63,987 bases of DNA from Pedobacter jeongneungensis (GCF_000633455.1 NZ_AYMG01000021.1:1-63987); one strand, 5' to 3'; positions 52,753 through 62,233 are shown, counted from the first letter of the stretch. The notes: generated by a model not told the origin, from the letters alone. Made by a program: numbers and translations.

Positions 52753-53394
52753 CTTTGTTTTATTGTGATGGTCTGCTGTTACATCCAACTGAGGGATGTA
52801 ACCAGCCCTGAACATATTTACAATTGATTTCGGAGTTAAAACATTAATCAAATTCACATCAGGTAATGGAACAGATTTTTCGTAACCGGCAGGTGTCCAC
52901 AAATGCAGTTGACTATCTTTTATCAAATAAGGCAGATCTTGAATAAGGATAAACGTGCCGTCAGGAAGATTAATTAATTTTTCTTCGTAAGTAACTTTGG
53001 TTTTATTAGCAGCAACCCTTTCTTGGTGAAGAATATTATCTATTTCAGCAACAGGAGTTTTCATATTAAATCCAAATTCCGGATTGCCCTTTAACCAATA
53101 AGTTTTAAAGCGTTGATGATCTTCATAGCGGCATTGGAAGCAAGGACGATGTCCGGCAGAAAATGCAGTGGCTTCATCTAAGAAGAATAACTCAGTCCAA
53201 CGATTAGGCTGCATTACTTCACGATGTCTGCCCCTGAATGATAATACACAGGTAATCCAGGCTTTGATTTTATAAGGACGGATAATTTGCTGCTGCTCAT
53301 TATGCAAAACACCGCGGTTGCCAAGCCATGCACCACGATGAGGTGTTATGATGATTTCTCCGGATGGGTTTACCCTGTTTTGAAGCATGAGCAT
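52741..53394 (-). CDS. Conserved hypothetical protein with a CxxC site
   Basis: This 217-residue soluble protein has the segment DEATAFSAGHRPCFQCRYEDH (about 71-91; in part), with an HRPCFQCR cysteine pair that may bind a metal. The N-terminal GRHREVMQPNRW and the C-terminal LTPKSIVNMFRAGY segments look conserved. I have seen this family named only as hypothetical and cannot name it. The convergent neighbour overlaps its 3-prime end by 12 bp. Confidence 0.72.
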   Translation of the reverse strand: MLMLQNRVNPSGEIIITPHRGAWLGNRGVLHNEQQQIIRPYKIKAWITCVLSFRGRHREVMQPNRWTELFFLDEATAFSAGHRPCFQCRYEDHQRFKTYWLKGNPEFGFNMKTPVAEIDNILHQERVAANKTKVTYEEKLINLPDGTFILIQDLPYLIKDSQLHLWTPAGYEKSVPLPDVNLINVLTPKSIVNMFRAGYIPQLDVTADHHNKTKLSL

Positions 53395-53510
53395 ATTTGT
53401 TAATAATTAAAATCATTATTTCAAGCGCAGCTGAAAAGTAAAGACCCACTAATGAAATAAATTAAAAATTACATCTTGTTATTTTAGTACCCATTATCAT
53501 TAAATGAGCC

Positions 53511-54398
53511 CTAATCATGGTGCCCAAAAGGTTCGATATGGATTAAAATATTGCCAAGTTCGGGAATATCGTGATGCAGGGTATCCTGAAGTTTATGTGC
53601 CAGCTCGTGTCCGTCCCTTACCGAAAGATTACCATCAACCAGTGCATGAAGATCTACGTGATATTTCATTCCGGATTTACGGATAAAACATTTTTCAGTA
53701 CCCGAAATGCCCTGCACGGTGATTGCAACCTTTCTGATTTCCTCAATAATATCTTCGTACATGTTTTCGTCCATAATTTCGCCTAACGCCGGTCTGAAAA
53801 TATGGTAACAGTTGTAGAGAATAAAACCCGCTGCAAATAATGCCGACCAATCATCGGCAGATTCATAACCTTTGCCCATAATCAGGGCTACCGAAATCCC
53901 GATAAATGCAGCAACAGAAGTAATGGCATCGCTCCTATGGTGCCAGGCATCTGCTTTTAAAGATGAACTATTAGTTTCTTTACTTCTTTTCATCACCAGG
54001 CGAAAGGATATTTCTTTCCAGATAATGATGGCGCCAAGAATGAACAAGGTAAAGGGCTTTGGCAAACTATGTGGTGTTTCTATATTTTTGATGCTTTCGT
54101 AAGCAATGATGGTTGCCGAAGTGATCAAAAAGCCTACCACCAAAAAGGTAATCAACGGTTCTGCCCTACCGTGGCCATAAGGATGATTTTCATCAGCAGG
54201 ACGATTGGAATATTTGATCCCGAAAAGCACCAGTACAGAAGAAAAAATATCTGCTGTTGATTCGATAGCATCTGCAATGAGCGCATAAGAATTACCAAAA
54301 ACGCCAGCAGCACCCTTGATAAAAGCTAGTGAGGTATTACCAATAATACTGAAATAAGTTGCCTTTATTGCTACCTGCTCGTTTGTTGCTTCCGCCAT
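53511..54398 (-). CDS. Cation diffusion facilitator (CDF) family transporter
   Basis: This 295-residue transporter starts at ATG 54398 (the longer frame starts with TTG). It has six hydrophobic segments, including the metal-site residues in ALIADAIESTADIFS (about 39-53) and DAWHHRSDAITS (about 149-160), and a C-terminal cytoplasmic domain (about 205-295) with HVDLHALVDGNLSVRDGHELAHKL, in part. It should export a divalent metal such as zinc, iron or cobalt by proton antiport. The His/Asp motif HxxxD is present. It is encoded alone. Confidence 0.92.
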   Translation of the reverse strand: MAEATNEQVAIKATYFSIIGNTSLAFIKGAAGVFGNSYALIADAIESTADIFSSVLVLFGIKYSNRPADENHPYGHGRAEPLITFLVVGFLITSATIIAYESIKNIETPHSLPKPFTLFILGAIIIWKEISFRLVMKRSKETNSSSLKADAWHHRSDAITSVAAFIGISVALIMGKGYESADDWSALFAAGFILYNCYHIFRPALGEIMDENMYEDIIEEIRKVAITVQGISGTEKCFIRKSGMKYHVDLHALVDGNLSVRDGHELAHKLQDTLHHDIPELGNILIHIEPFGHHD

Positions 54399-54446
54399 AG
54401 AATGCAAAAGTATAAATTATAAAGCGCTAGTGTGTGGATAAGGCAC

Positions 54447-54475
54447 AAAAAAAGGCAAACATTTGCATGTTCGCC
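54447..54475 (-). terminator. Intrinsic terminator (minus strand)
   Basis: GGCGAACAT, loop GCAA, ATGTTTGCC (one G-T pair), then seven T on the minus strand. No annotated minus-strand gene lies immediately upstream, so it may end a small RNA. Confidence 0.65.
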
Positions 54476-54826
54476 CTTTCCTTTGCTTAAAGTCATCACA
54501 AGTTAAACAAATCCTACTTACATGAACGGACAGACAATCAAATTCATGTGCAACAAAATTAATACTATCCTTTAATAGTAGTTAATCTCAAATGGTGATT
54601 GTAATTGACATTAGTCAAAAAAATACCCCCAATAAGTGTATTAAATTTTCGATTGGTATTTTTCAATTACCAGTTTTAAGTACCATAGTTGAAAGTTTCA
54701 GTTTAAAGTTACCAGTAACGAAAATAACCAGTGCATTAACAAACAACAATAGTGCAGTAGTATATTGCAAATAATGCAATAACAGAAAGGATGTCCAGTG
54801 CATCACACTGTTCCTTTATAAACAAA

Positions 54827-54856
54827 AAAAGCCCCCGGCTAATGCCAGAAGCTTTA
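54827..54856 (-). terminator. Terminator after the histone-like gene
   Basis: On the minus strand AAGCTTCTGGC pairs with GCCGGGGGCTT using G-T pairs, loop ATTA, followed by seven T. It lies 20 bp after the stop codon. Confidence 0.8.
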
Positions 54857-54875
54857 TATGCTAAAATGCGGTTAA

Positions 54876-55055
54876 TTATTTTGCAGTATTTTTCTTATCA
54901 GTAACTTCAGCTCTGATTTCTTGAGCCAGTACTTTTAAATCTTGCATCGCTTTACGTACACGTGTACCTGCTGCAGCATTACCACCATCATAAAATTTAG
55001 CTACATCAGCTTCAACTGAAGCAATCACTTCCTGTACTTGTTTAAATTTGTCCAT
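54876..55055 (-). CDS. Histone H1-like protein
   Basis: This 59-residue protein (MDKFKQVQEV ... TDKKNTAK) is short, charged and helical, with the histone H1-like pattern VEADVAKFYDGGNAAAGTRVRKAMQDL, in part, at about 15-40, shared by the Hc1-like proteins of Bacteroidota. It probably binds DNA non-specifically. It has its own promoter and terminator. The frame is short and was confirmed by reading the codons from ATG at 55055 to TAA at 54876. Confidence 0.88.
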   Translation of the reverse strand: MDKFKQVQEVIASVEADVAKFYDGGNAAAGTRVRKAMQDLKVLAQEIRAEVTDKKNTAK

Positions 55056-55128
55056 AATTGTTTTTAATTGGGATCTTTTACGATCCAGGTTATACTTTGT
55101 TTTCTTTCCGTAAGCAATATACGGGCCG

Positions 55129-55157
55129 CAAAACTAAACATTTCTATTAAAAAACAA
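55129..55157 (-). promoter_or_regulatory. Candidate promoter of the histone-like gene
   Basis: On the minus strand TTG (55155-55157) and TAGTTTTG (55129-55136) are 18 bp apart. The leader of about 67 nt starts with a CCGTA/TACGG hairpin. This is one of the better promoter matches in the window. Confidence 0.6.
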
Positions 55158-55255
55158 CATTTAGATGCAAAAGAAAGGTATTTTCACCTTTTTTCGATAA
55201 ATATCTATTATTATGGTAATAGAACAAAACAGTTACTTTAGATTTTACGGTTTGT

Positions 55256-58200
55256 TTAAATGCTTCTGCCATAAATTTCTGTCTGCTTTTTAAGCCAGTT
55301 TCTCAGTTCAACGGTTAACTTTTCAGGTTGCAAACGCCATAACCAATTATTTGCCATACTTCCTGGCGTGTTCATCCGCGAATCTTCACCCAAACCTAAA
55401 ATATCCTGAATAGGCAGGATTGCTGTTTTAGCGATAGAAGCGTAAACCATCCTCGCAATTACCTCATTTACATTTTTTTCATTGATCTTAATACCTGTAT
55501 AGAGCGCCAATCTATTTTTAGCATTAGCATCCAGCTCATTTTTAAACCAGCCTTTAATGGTATTATTATCGTGTGTACCACTATACACAATGCTGTTAAC
55601 AGAATTGAAATTATGGGGAATGTGCGGAGAAGCCAACAGATCCTCTCCAAAAGAAAACTGCAAAACTTTCATACCAGGAAAATGAAAGCCATTTCGTAAA
55701 ACTTCAACATCATCAGAAATTTCACCCAAATCTTCAGCAATAAATGGCAGAACACCTAATTCCTTTCTTACGATTTTAAAAAAACCGTTTCCCGGTCCTT
55801 CAACCCATTTCCCACCTGTGGCATCCGTATCTCCTGCCGGAATTTCCCAATAGGAAGAAAAAGCCCTGAAATGATCAAGACGGATTAAATCGAAAAGTTC
55901 TATATTTTTCTTTAAACGTTTCACCCACCAGCTGTATTCCTCGGCTTTCATATTATCCCAGTTAAAAATCGGCATACCCCAAAGCTGGCCTTTCTCATTA
56001 AAATAATCAGGAGGAACACCGGCAACTTTTTCGGGATTAAGATCAGCGTCGAGTTGAAAAAGTTCCGGATGAGCCCATACTTCAACTGAATCGCGATCTA
56101 CATAAAATGGAAGGTCGCCGATGATCTGTACTCCGTTTTGATTTGCATATTGTTTTAACTGCGCCCATTGTTTGTAAAAGATAAATTGTTGCCATTTGAT
56201 TTCGTCAATCTCCTGTGCGTTGGTTTGGGTAAAGGTTTCGATAGTTTTGTGTTCATTTTTTTTATATGTATCTGGCCAATGGTACCATTCTAAATGTTGG
56301 TGATGTTCTTTTACCGCTACATAAATGGCAAAATCTCCCAACCAATCTTTCTCACTGTTACAGAAATCCTGATACTGGTTCTGCAGTGCTTTATGCTCCG
56401 TTTTTAAAAACCTTTTATACGCTTGGCGCAGTAATTTAGATTTCGATTTTTCGACTGCTTTAAAATCTACCTGATCCTTAAATGGAAGCTTAGCATTTTC
56501 CAGTTCACTCTCGGTGAGAAGTCCTTCCTCTTTCAAATATTCGGGACTAATCAGCAATACATTGCCTGCCATAGCCGAATTGCTTGAATAAGGCGAATGT
56601 CCGTTTTCTGCCTTAGTTGGATTAAGTGGCAAAATCTGCCAGTAATGTTGCTTAGAAGCAGACAGAAAATCGACAAATTGTTTAGCATCAGCTCCCAGAT
56701 CTCCAATCCCAAATGATGAAGGTAAAGAAGTAATGTGCATTAGGACACCTGCTGATCGCTCAGGCGTTTTTTGTTTGAGTGCTATTATGGCCAAAGGAAT
56801 TTCAGTAAACAATTGATTAACCTGAATCCCTCGGTTTAAGAAATCTTTCGCAGCAAACTGCTTTGACAACAAATCTTCCCAGGCCGTTGGCGCATTTTCA
56901 GGGAGTAAAATCTCTGTATCGAGCCAGTCAAAAGGTTTATCTGTAATGGTTTTGGTTAATGAAGCCATTCCTAACGGAACTGCAACAATGATCCATTTTT
57001 GATCTTGCTTCCGGGCAAAAGCGAAAATATTTTTGAAGTATTTCCCTTGAACTGTTAAAGGTATATAATCTCCGTTTTCGAAAAGCTCATGATGTTCCTT
57101 TCTAATATTGAATAAGGTTTTGGTGAGCCAAAGCTTTATTTTGCCTGAGTAACGTTCTTGCCAAAGGGTTTTAGACGTCGAATTTTCCAGATCTGCCATA
57201 AAACCGGCTCTTTTCTGGTAATCTACCGGCCTGCGGTTATCGGGATCAACCAGGCTTAAATCCCAAAGTTCTGTTCCCTGATAAATATCAGGAATACCCG
57301 GACAGGTAAATTTTAAAAGTAATTGCGACAAACTGTTTACAATCGCGAAATCTGCAATCTCCTTTAAAAAAACCGACAATATATTATATCCTCCACTTTG
57401 GGGACTAATTAACAATTGGGCAAAATCTTTTAAGCTGTTTTCGTAATCTTCATCGGGTTCAGCCCAATCCGACCGCTTTTTGGCTTCCCGTAAGGCCTTT
57501 TCTATATATTGGCTTAAACGATCATTCATATCATCTTCCTCTTCACCAGGCATAGTGAGCGCACCTAAAATGGTTTGGAGGATAAGGTAAATATCGTTTT
57601 GGTGCAGCCATTTAAAGGAAGGTATTTTTTGCTGCAACGAGGCCGTTAGCTTTAATAATTCATGAACTACTTTAGCCCAACGTTCCGGAATATCAGTGAG
57701 TACATTTAGCCTTGCTCGTACATCTTCCCCTCTCTTGGTATCGTGTGTTGAGCTACCATTCATAGATAAAGGCCAATTTAACTGCCTTCGAATCATGTTT
57801 TCATGAAATTCTTCAATACTAACGCCAAAAGCATCAGCTGCATCACCAACCTCACTATGGCCAACGAAACGGTTGTAGGTAAACATCAACGTATCTTCTA
57901 CCCCCTTGGCCATTAGCGGACCTGTAAATTGCATACAACGCTGATAAAAAGCCTGCATTTTCTGGTTATATGCTATGTCCTTCTTGTTTAGATTAGTTAA
58001 AAACACCTCCTCAAGGAGTTTACCCGCTTCTTGTAAGCGAAGATTCTTGATTACAGGCCGTAATAAATCATTTATTTTCGAAACATCATCCGGAGATAAG
58101 GGGAAAGTATAATTGTAATAACGGTAAACTGGCATTTGTATCAGCATTTCGCCTAATGCCTGTTTTATTTTTTCTTCACCAACGGAATTGATGCGTTTAT

Positions 58201-59305
58201 GATCCACCAGGTTTGAGTTGACAAACAGGTTGAAAAGATTATCCAGTTCGCCATGCATATGCTGGTATAGGATGGCGGTTTTCTTTTCATGCATCAATTT
58301 TGCAGGATCTTGCTTTTTACCCGTAACTTCCTGATAAAGCTGGTTAAAAGGTTTTTCTGCTGCTTTATTGGTAAACAGGTTGTTGCTCATGGCCAGAAAA
58401 TCATAACCGGTACTTCCCTGTGCTTTCCATTCGGCTGGCATTTCTTCGTTACGGGCCAGGATTTTCTCTACTACCACGTAAATATCATCGCCTACATGCT
58501 TTCTCAACTGATCGAGATAAACTTTAGGATCGTAAAGCCCGTCAATATGATCAATCCTTAAACCCTGAAATATTCCCTTTTCTATTAATTGAAAGATGTA
58601 TTTATGGTAAGTTTCAAAAACCCCTGAATTTTGAATGTTTAAGCAAATCAGGCTATTTACAGTAAAAAAACGCCTGTAATTGATTCTTTTATCAGTTTCC
58701 TGCCAGTTGCAGAGGCGATAATACTGTAAATCGACCAGTTTTTTTAAATAATCCTGACTTTTATTAATTTCCTCTAAGCTATATTTTTTAATAAAACTAA
58801 ATCCCTCCAAATTAATTGGCCAGTTGCTTTCGCCATAACTTAAAACATAATCCTGATCTGTTTTTGTCACCTGTATGGTTAAATTGGAAATGGCATCCTC
58901 CAGATCTTCTCCCAGAAAAGGAACCATTAACTTTTCAGTATAATCAATATCAAAAAATACAGCGTATTTAGATTTTTCGCCATTCTTCAGCACGTCCATC
59001 AACCATGCATTGTTGGAATGAAAAGCCATGTGGTTGGGTACAATGTCCTGTAACCAGCTTATCCCTGCAGCTCTTAGTTTTTTACTAATGGCCAATAGTT
59101 CCTTTTCGGTGCCGATCTCAGGGTTAATTTTTAAGGGATTAACCACATCGTAACCATGGGTACTTCCGGGAGATGCTTCAAAAATCGGCGAAGCGTACAG
59201 GGTTTCAATCCCTAAGTTTTTAAGGTATGGGATGATCTGATCAAACGATTTAAAATTGAAATCTTTATTAAACTGAATACGGTAGGTAGATTTTGGCTTA
59301 TACAT
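55256..59305 (-). CDS. Fused malto-oligosyltrehalose synthase and 4-alpha-glucanotransferase
   Basis: This 1349-residue protein joins two full enzymes. Residues about 1-840 are TreY: YRIQFNKDFNF at the start, STHGYDVVNP at about 48-57 and the nucleophile Asp252 in GLRIDHIDGL. TreY turns the reducing end of maltodextrin into a trehalose linkage. Residues about 850-1349 are MalQ (amylomaltase): GVLMHITSLPSSFGIGDLG at the start, nucleophile Asp1144 in RLDHFRAF, then IAEDLGEI and GTHDNNT. MalQ rebuilds longer glucans from short ones. The join seems continuous, with one frame and no stop. The 8-bp overlap with treZ upstream shows co-translation. Confidence 0.93.
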   Translation of the reverse strand: MYKPKSTYRIQFNKDFNFKSFDQIIPYLKNLGIETLYASPIFEASPGSTHGYDVVNPLKINPEIGTEKELLAISKKLRAAGISWLQDIVPNHMAFHSNNAWLMDVLKNGEKSKYAVFFDIDYTEKLMVPFLGEDLEDAISNLTIQVTKTDQDYVLSYGESNWPINLEGFSFIKKYSLEEINKSQDYLKKLVDLQYYRLCNWQETDKRINYRRFFTVNSLICLNIQNSGVFETYHKYIFQLIEKGIFQGLRIDHIDGLYDPKVYLDQLRKHVGDDIYVVVEKILARNEEMPAEWKAQGSTGYDFLAMSNNLFTNKAAEKPFNQLYQEVTGKKQDPAKLMHEKKTAILYQHMHGELDNLFNLFVNSNLVDHKRINSVGEEKIKQALGEMLIQMPVYRYYNYTFPLSPDDVSKINDLLRPVIKNLRLQEAGKLLEEVFLTNLNKKDIAYNQKMQAFYQRCMQFTGPLMAKGVEDTLMFTYNRFVGHSEVGDAADAFGVSIEEFHENMIRRQLNWPLSMNGSSTHDTKRGEDVRARLNVLTDIPERWAKVVHELLKLTASLQQKIPSFKWLHQNDIYLILQTILGALTMPGEEEDDMNDRLSQYIEKALREAKKRSDWAEPDEDYENSLKDFAQLLISPQSGGYNILSVFLKEIADFAIVNSLSQLLLKFTCPGIPDIYQGTELWDLSLVDPDNRRPVDYQKRAGFMADLENSTSKTLWQERYSGKIKLWLTKTLFNIRKEHHELFENGDYIPLTVQGKYFKNIFAFARKQDQKWIIVAVPLGMASLTKTITDKPFDWLDTEILLPENAPTAWEDLLSKQFAAKDFLNRGIQVNQLFTEIPLAIIALKQKTPERSAGVLMHITSLPSSFGIGDLGADAKQFVDFLSASKQHYWQILPLNPTKAENGHSPYSSNSAMAGNVLLISPEYLKEEGLLTESELENAKLPFKDQVDFKAVEKSKSKLLRQAYKRFLKTEHKALQNQYQDFCNSEKDWLGDFAIYVAVKEHHQHLEWYHWPDTYKKNEHKTIETFTQTNAQEIDEIKWQQFIFYKQWAQLKQYANQNGVQIIGDLPFYVDRDSVEVWAHPELFQLDADLNPEKVAGVPPDYFNEKGQLWGMPIFNWDNMKAEEYSWWVKRLKKNIELFDLIRLDHFRAFSSYWEIPAGDTDATGGKWVEGPGNGFFKIVRKELGVLPFIAEDLGEISDDVEVLRNGFHFPGMKVLQFSFGEDLLASPHIPHNFNSVNSIVYSGTHDNNTIKGWFKNELDANAKNRLALYTGIKINEKNVNEVIARMVYASIAKTAILPIQDILGLGEDSRMNTPGSMANNWLWRLQPEKLTVELRNWLKKQTEIYGRSI

Positions 59306-61175
59306 TGTCGCTTGTGAAAATTAAAATGGTTTCTGGATTGATGATGATATGGCCTTGATCAGAAACTGATGGTATTTCTTCGTTTCCTCCCCATTGTACG
59401 CTATCAGAATTGAGCAGGATTTGCCAATTAGATACATCTGGTAAGGAAAGCTGTTGTTGTTGATTGGAAAAATTCATTAAACAGGCAATCTTTTGCTTTT
59501 CATGCCAACGGTTCAGGATTAAACAGTTTTGATCTTTAATGGCTGTTGCTTTTACCTGGTTACGGTTTAAATTGTTTAAGGCAGGATTGCTTTTTCTTAA
59601 TGCTATCAACGTTTTGTAGTAATTTAATAATATTTTGTGCCTGGGTTGATCTAAACTTTCCCAGTTCAGTTTAGAGTGATTGAAAGTTGCCTCACTCTGT
59701 GGATCTGGTGTATCTTCTGAATGATGGAAAGCTGCAAACTCGGCTCTTCTACCCTTTCTAACCGCCTCTAACAATTGTTTATCGGTGTGGCTGATAAAAA
59801 ACTGAAAAGAATTTTCTTCACCATACTCTTCGCCCATAAAAATAAGAGGTAAATAAGGACTACAAAATACAGCGCCTGCAAGGAGTTTTAACATTTCGAA
59901 ACTCAATAAGGTACTGGTTCTTTCGCCAAGCATCCGGTTACCTACCTGATCGTGGTTTTGGGAAAAAACAACAAACTGTTCTCCACTATTGCCTTTCGCT
60001 TCCACTCCAAATGTCTTTTTTCGGTGGGGTGAGTATTGTCCGTCATATACATAAGCGGTTTCGTAGGATTTGGCTAAATGTTCAATCCCATTAAAATCGG
60101 CATAATAACCATTTTTATCCTGTCCGGCTGTTACACGAAGTGCATGATGGAATTCATCAATCCACTGCCCATCCATACCATACCCCCCTAAATTTAAAGG
60201 ATTGATGTAGCGGTTATCATTCAGATCAAGTTCTACAAAAAGCTGGTGTAATTTTCCGGTAGAAGATGAAAGCTGATCAACATATGTTTTAATTTCTGCC
60301 AGAATATGCTGTGCGCTAAGGTCTTTAATCGCATGCACGGCATCAAGCCTTAGTGCATCAATATGGAAATCCCTGAACCACATCAAAACATTTTCGATAA
60401 AATAACGGCGAACAGGGTCAGCATCGGCATCATCAAAATTTATGGCAGATCCCCATGGCGTATGATATTTATCTGTAAAATATGGTCCAAAATCATTGAA
60501 ATAATTGCCTTCCGGCCCCATGTGGTTATATACAACATCCAAAATCACAGCCAGCCCCTTGTTGTGGCAGGCATTTACCAGGTGCTGTAAAGCTTCGGGA
60601 CCTCCATAGCTATTTTGAACGGCAAAAGGAAAAACGCCATCATAACCCCAGTTCCGTTCACCCGGGAACTGAGCAACAGGCATGATTTCGATTGCGGTAA
60701 TCCCTAGTTGAAGCAAATAATCAAGCTTAGCTTCGATTGATATAAAATCGCCGTTTGGGGTAAAAGTTCCGGTGTGAAGTTCGTAAATGATATAATCTTT
60801 TTGTGCTAATCCTTTCCAATTTTGATCTGTCCAGACAAAATCATTGGTGTTAAAGGCTGTGGAATACTCACCTATTCCATTCTTTAAGAATAATGCAGCA
60901 GGATCGGCCCTTCGCAATTTAGAAGGATTTGAAGTATATTTTTCTTTCTTTTTCTCATTCCAGATTTCAAAACCATAATCGTCTCCAGTTTTTACTTTAT
61001 CGGTTCGGATAAACCAGTAGCCAAAGTCCTGCTCTTCCATTTGGATAGGAGTAAGAATTTTTCTCGTCACCAGAAATACTTTTGAGGCTATGGGCGCCCA
61101 TAGCCTTATTTCTGCGCTACCATCTTCTAAAAAGTTTAAACCTATTGTGCGTCGGCTGGTATCTATTTGCATCAT
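59298..61175 (-). CDS. treZ: Malto-oligosyltrehalose trehalohydrolase
   Basis: This 625-residue enzyme releases trehalose from maltooligosyl-trehalose made by TreY. It has an N-terminal CBM48-like domain (about 10-95) and a GH13 catalytic barrel; the nucleophile is Asp278 in LRLDAVHAI, with ILDVVYNHMGPEGNY at about 211-225 and FFISHTDKQLLEAVRKGRR, in part, later. Its last 8 bp overlap the start of the TreY-MalQ fusion gene, so both come from one mRNA. No treS or otsA is seen here. Confidence 0.95.
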   Translation of the reverse strand: MMQIDTSRRTIGLNFLEDGSAEIRLWAPIASKVFLVTRKILTPIQMEEQDFGYWFIRTDKVKTGDDYGFEIWNEKKKEKYTSNPSKLRRADPAALFLKNGIGEYSTAFNTNDFVWTDQNWKGLAQKDYIIYELHTGTFTPNGDFISIEAKLDYLLQLGITAIEIMPVAQFPGERNWGYDGVFPFAVQNSYGGPEALQHLVNACHNKGLAVILDVVYNHMGPEGNYFNDFGPYFTDKYHTPWGSAINFDDADADPVRRYFIENVLMWFRDFHIDALRLDAVHAIKDLSAQHILAEIKTYVDQLSSSTGKLHQLFVELDLNDNRYINPLNLGGYGMDGQWIDEFHHALRVTAGQDKNGYYADFNGIEHLAKSYETAYVYDGQYSPHRKKTFGVEAKGNSGEQFVVFSQNHDQVGNRMLGERTSTLLSFEMLKLLAGAVFCSPYLPLIFMGEEYGEENSFQFFISHTDKQLLEAVRKGRRAEFAAFHHSEDTPDPQSEATFNHSKLNWESLDQPRHKILLNYYKTLIALRKSNPALNNLNRNQVKATAIKDQNCLILNRWHEKQKIACLMNFSNQQQQLSLPDVSNWQILLNSDSVQWGGNEEIPSVSDQGHIIINPETILIFTSDNV

Positions 61176-61432
61176 TGAATAGCTGGATTTTTAGGTTTAT
61201 TGGTTTAGCGAAAATGCGCTTTCCCTTTTCCATCAGTTGAAACCAAATTTATTTTAATAGAAAAGCATGGTTAAGCCGAAAAAGTTTTGGATAAAAGATA
61301 AAAAAGGATTTGCTAAAGCCACAAAGCTTTGAACCAAGGTAAAATATTCAGCCGCTGAAATGAAAAACACAAAACCTTTGCAAAAAATATGATGTTATAT
61401 CGTTAGTATTTAAACATTTAAACCCTATTCCT
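61176..61432. other. AT-rich gap without visible gene
   Basis: This divergent 257-bp region upstream of treZ holds no clear ORF, hairpin or promoter match. Confidence 0.4.
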
Positions 61433-61630
61433 ATGAAAAAGTTAATCATGATGTTGCTGGCCTGTACCATCAGTTTCGCAAGTTTCGCGCAAACCCGTCA
61501 GGATACAACAAAAAAGAAAACAGAGAAAACAAAACCTGCCAAAAGCAAGTCGTGGCCATCTAAAAAAGACACTACAAAGCGTGATACGTTGAAACGTGAT
61601 ACCATGCGAAAAACAAATCCACCACGTTAA
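61433..61630 (+). CDS. Small exported Lys/Thr-rich peptide
   Basis: This 65-residue protein has a signal peptide (MKKLIMMLLACTISFASFA) and a mature part made of Lys, Thr, Asp and Arg, with short repeats such as KKDTTKRDTLKRDTMRK. It is probably disordered and periplasmic. The cysteine at residue 11 lies in the hydrophobic core, not in a lipobox. Function is unknown; it is next to a terminator and the tRNA gene. Confidence 0.75.
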   Translation: MKKLIMMLLACTISFASFAQTRQDTTKKKTEKTKPAKSKSWPSKKDTTKRDTLKRDTMRKTNPPR

Positions 61631-61634
61631 AAAG

Positions 61635-61660
61635 AAAAAGGCCCGGAAGGGCCTTTTTTA
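61635..61660. terminator. Intrinsic terminator, bidirectional
   Basis: AAAAAGGCCC, short loop, GGGCCTTTTTTA. It ends the small peptide gene and may also terminate transcription of the minus-strand tRNA gene. Confidence 0.85.
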
Positions 61661-61665
61661 TTAAG

Positions 61666-61739
61666 TCGGGATGAGAAGATTCGAACTTCCGACCTCCAGC
61701 ACCCCATGCTGGCGCGATACCTGGCTACGCTACATCCCG
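61666..61739 (-). tRNA. tRNA-Pro (anticodon GGG)
   Basis: The minus strand reads CGGGATG ... CATCCCG with discriminator A; the D arm is TAGCGTAGCCAGGT-like, the anticodon stem is CCAGC/GCTGG with loop ATGGGGT (anticodon GGG), and the T arm is GGTCGGAAGTTCGAATC-like. The C1-G72 pair is the mark of bacterial tRNA-Pro. The 3-prime CCA is not encoded. It would read CCC and CCU codons. Confidence 0.93.
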
Positions 61740-61794
61740 TTTTAGTTAATTATCCTGCAAAGATAATATCCGTTTGAAAAAAATCAAGCCCAAA

Positions 61795-62169
61795 TTAAAA
61801 TGCAGACTTTTCTCCATCTAAAGCTTTGTGTTTTTCTCCCCAACTTTCGAGCAGTTTAAGAATGGGTTTAAGTTCGTAACCAATCTTCGTGAGCTCGTAT
61901 TCTACTTTTGGCGGTACTTCTGCATAGATGGTACGTGAAATGATTTTATTTTCTTCGAGTTTACGAAGCTGTAAAGTCAGCATCCGTTCGGTAATGTTTG
62001 GTAATCTTTTTTTTAGCTCGCCAAATCTAAGCTTTCCATTAATTAACCAGGAGCAGATTACGATAGACCATTGTCCACCGATAATGTTGGCTGCATAAAC
62101 TTCCGGACATTCATCAGCCAATGCCTGTTTATTGGCAAAATTGGTTGAGGTTTCTTTAATTTTAGACAT
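61795..62169 (-). CDS. HxlR family transcriptional regulator
   Basis: This 124-residue winged-helix protein has the HxlR pattern: GGQWSIVICSWLINGKLRFGELKKRLP, in part, at about 31-57, the recognition helix ITERMLTLQLRKLEEN (about 58-73) and the wing VPPKVEYELTKIGYEL (about 84-99). It is divergent from an NAD(P)H oxidoreductase gene with a palindromic operator between them. Such regulators usually respond to reactive electrophiles, oxidants or quinones. Confidence 0.93.
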   Translation of the reverse strand: MSKIKETSTNFANKQALADECPEVYAANIIGGQWSIVICSWLINGKLRFGELKKRLPNITERMLTLQLRKLEENKIISRTIYAEVPPKVEYELTKIGYELKPILKLLESWGEKHKALDGEKSAF

Positions 62170-62184
62170 TACTTACATTTTTTA

Positions 62185-62207
62185 TAGTACCCTACAATTG
62201 GGTGCTA
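62185..62207. promoter_or_regulatory. Candidate HxlR operator
   Basis: TAGTACCC (62185-62192), seven bases, GGGTGCTA (62200-62207): near-perfect inverted repeat (7 of 8 positions) in the intergenic region of the divergent HxlR and oxidoreductase genes. It is in the place where HxlR proteins usually bind. Confidence 0.6.
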
Positions 62208-62233
62208 ATGTACATACTTTAGGTAACCTGCCT

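Larger units (their letters stand above)
54399..54875. other. 477-bp gap with two terminators and no clear gene
   Basis: The gap has two minus-strand terminators (54447 and 54827) but only one gene, the histone-like one, upstream of the second. The stretch 54480-54826 is AT-rich. An open frame at 54592-54774 (+) lacks any protein-like feature. A short untranslated transcript ending at 54447 is possible. Confidence 0.4.

Noticed and set aside
54592..54774. Plus-strand 60-residue open frame
   Set aside because: No start signal, family or codon bias; the region is AT-rich and non-coding in look.
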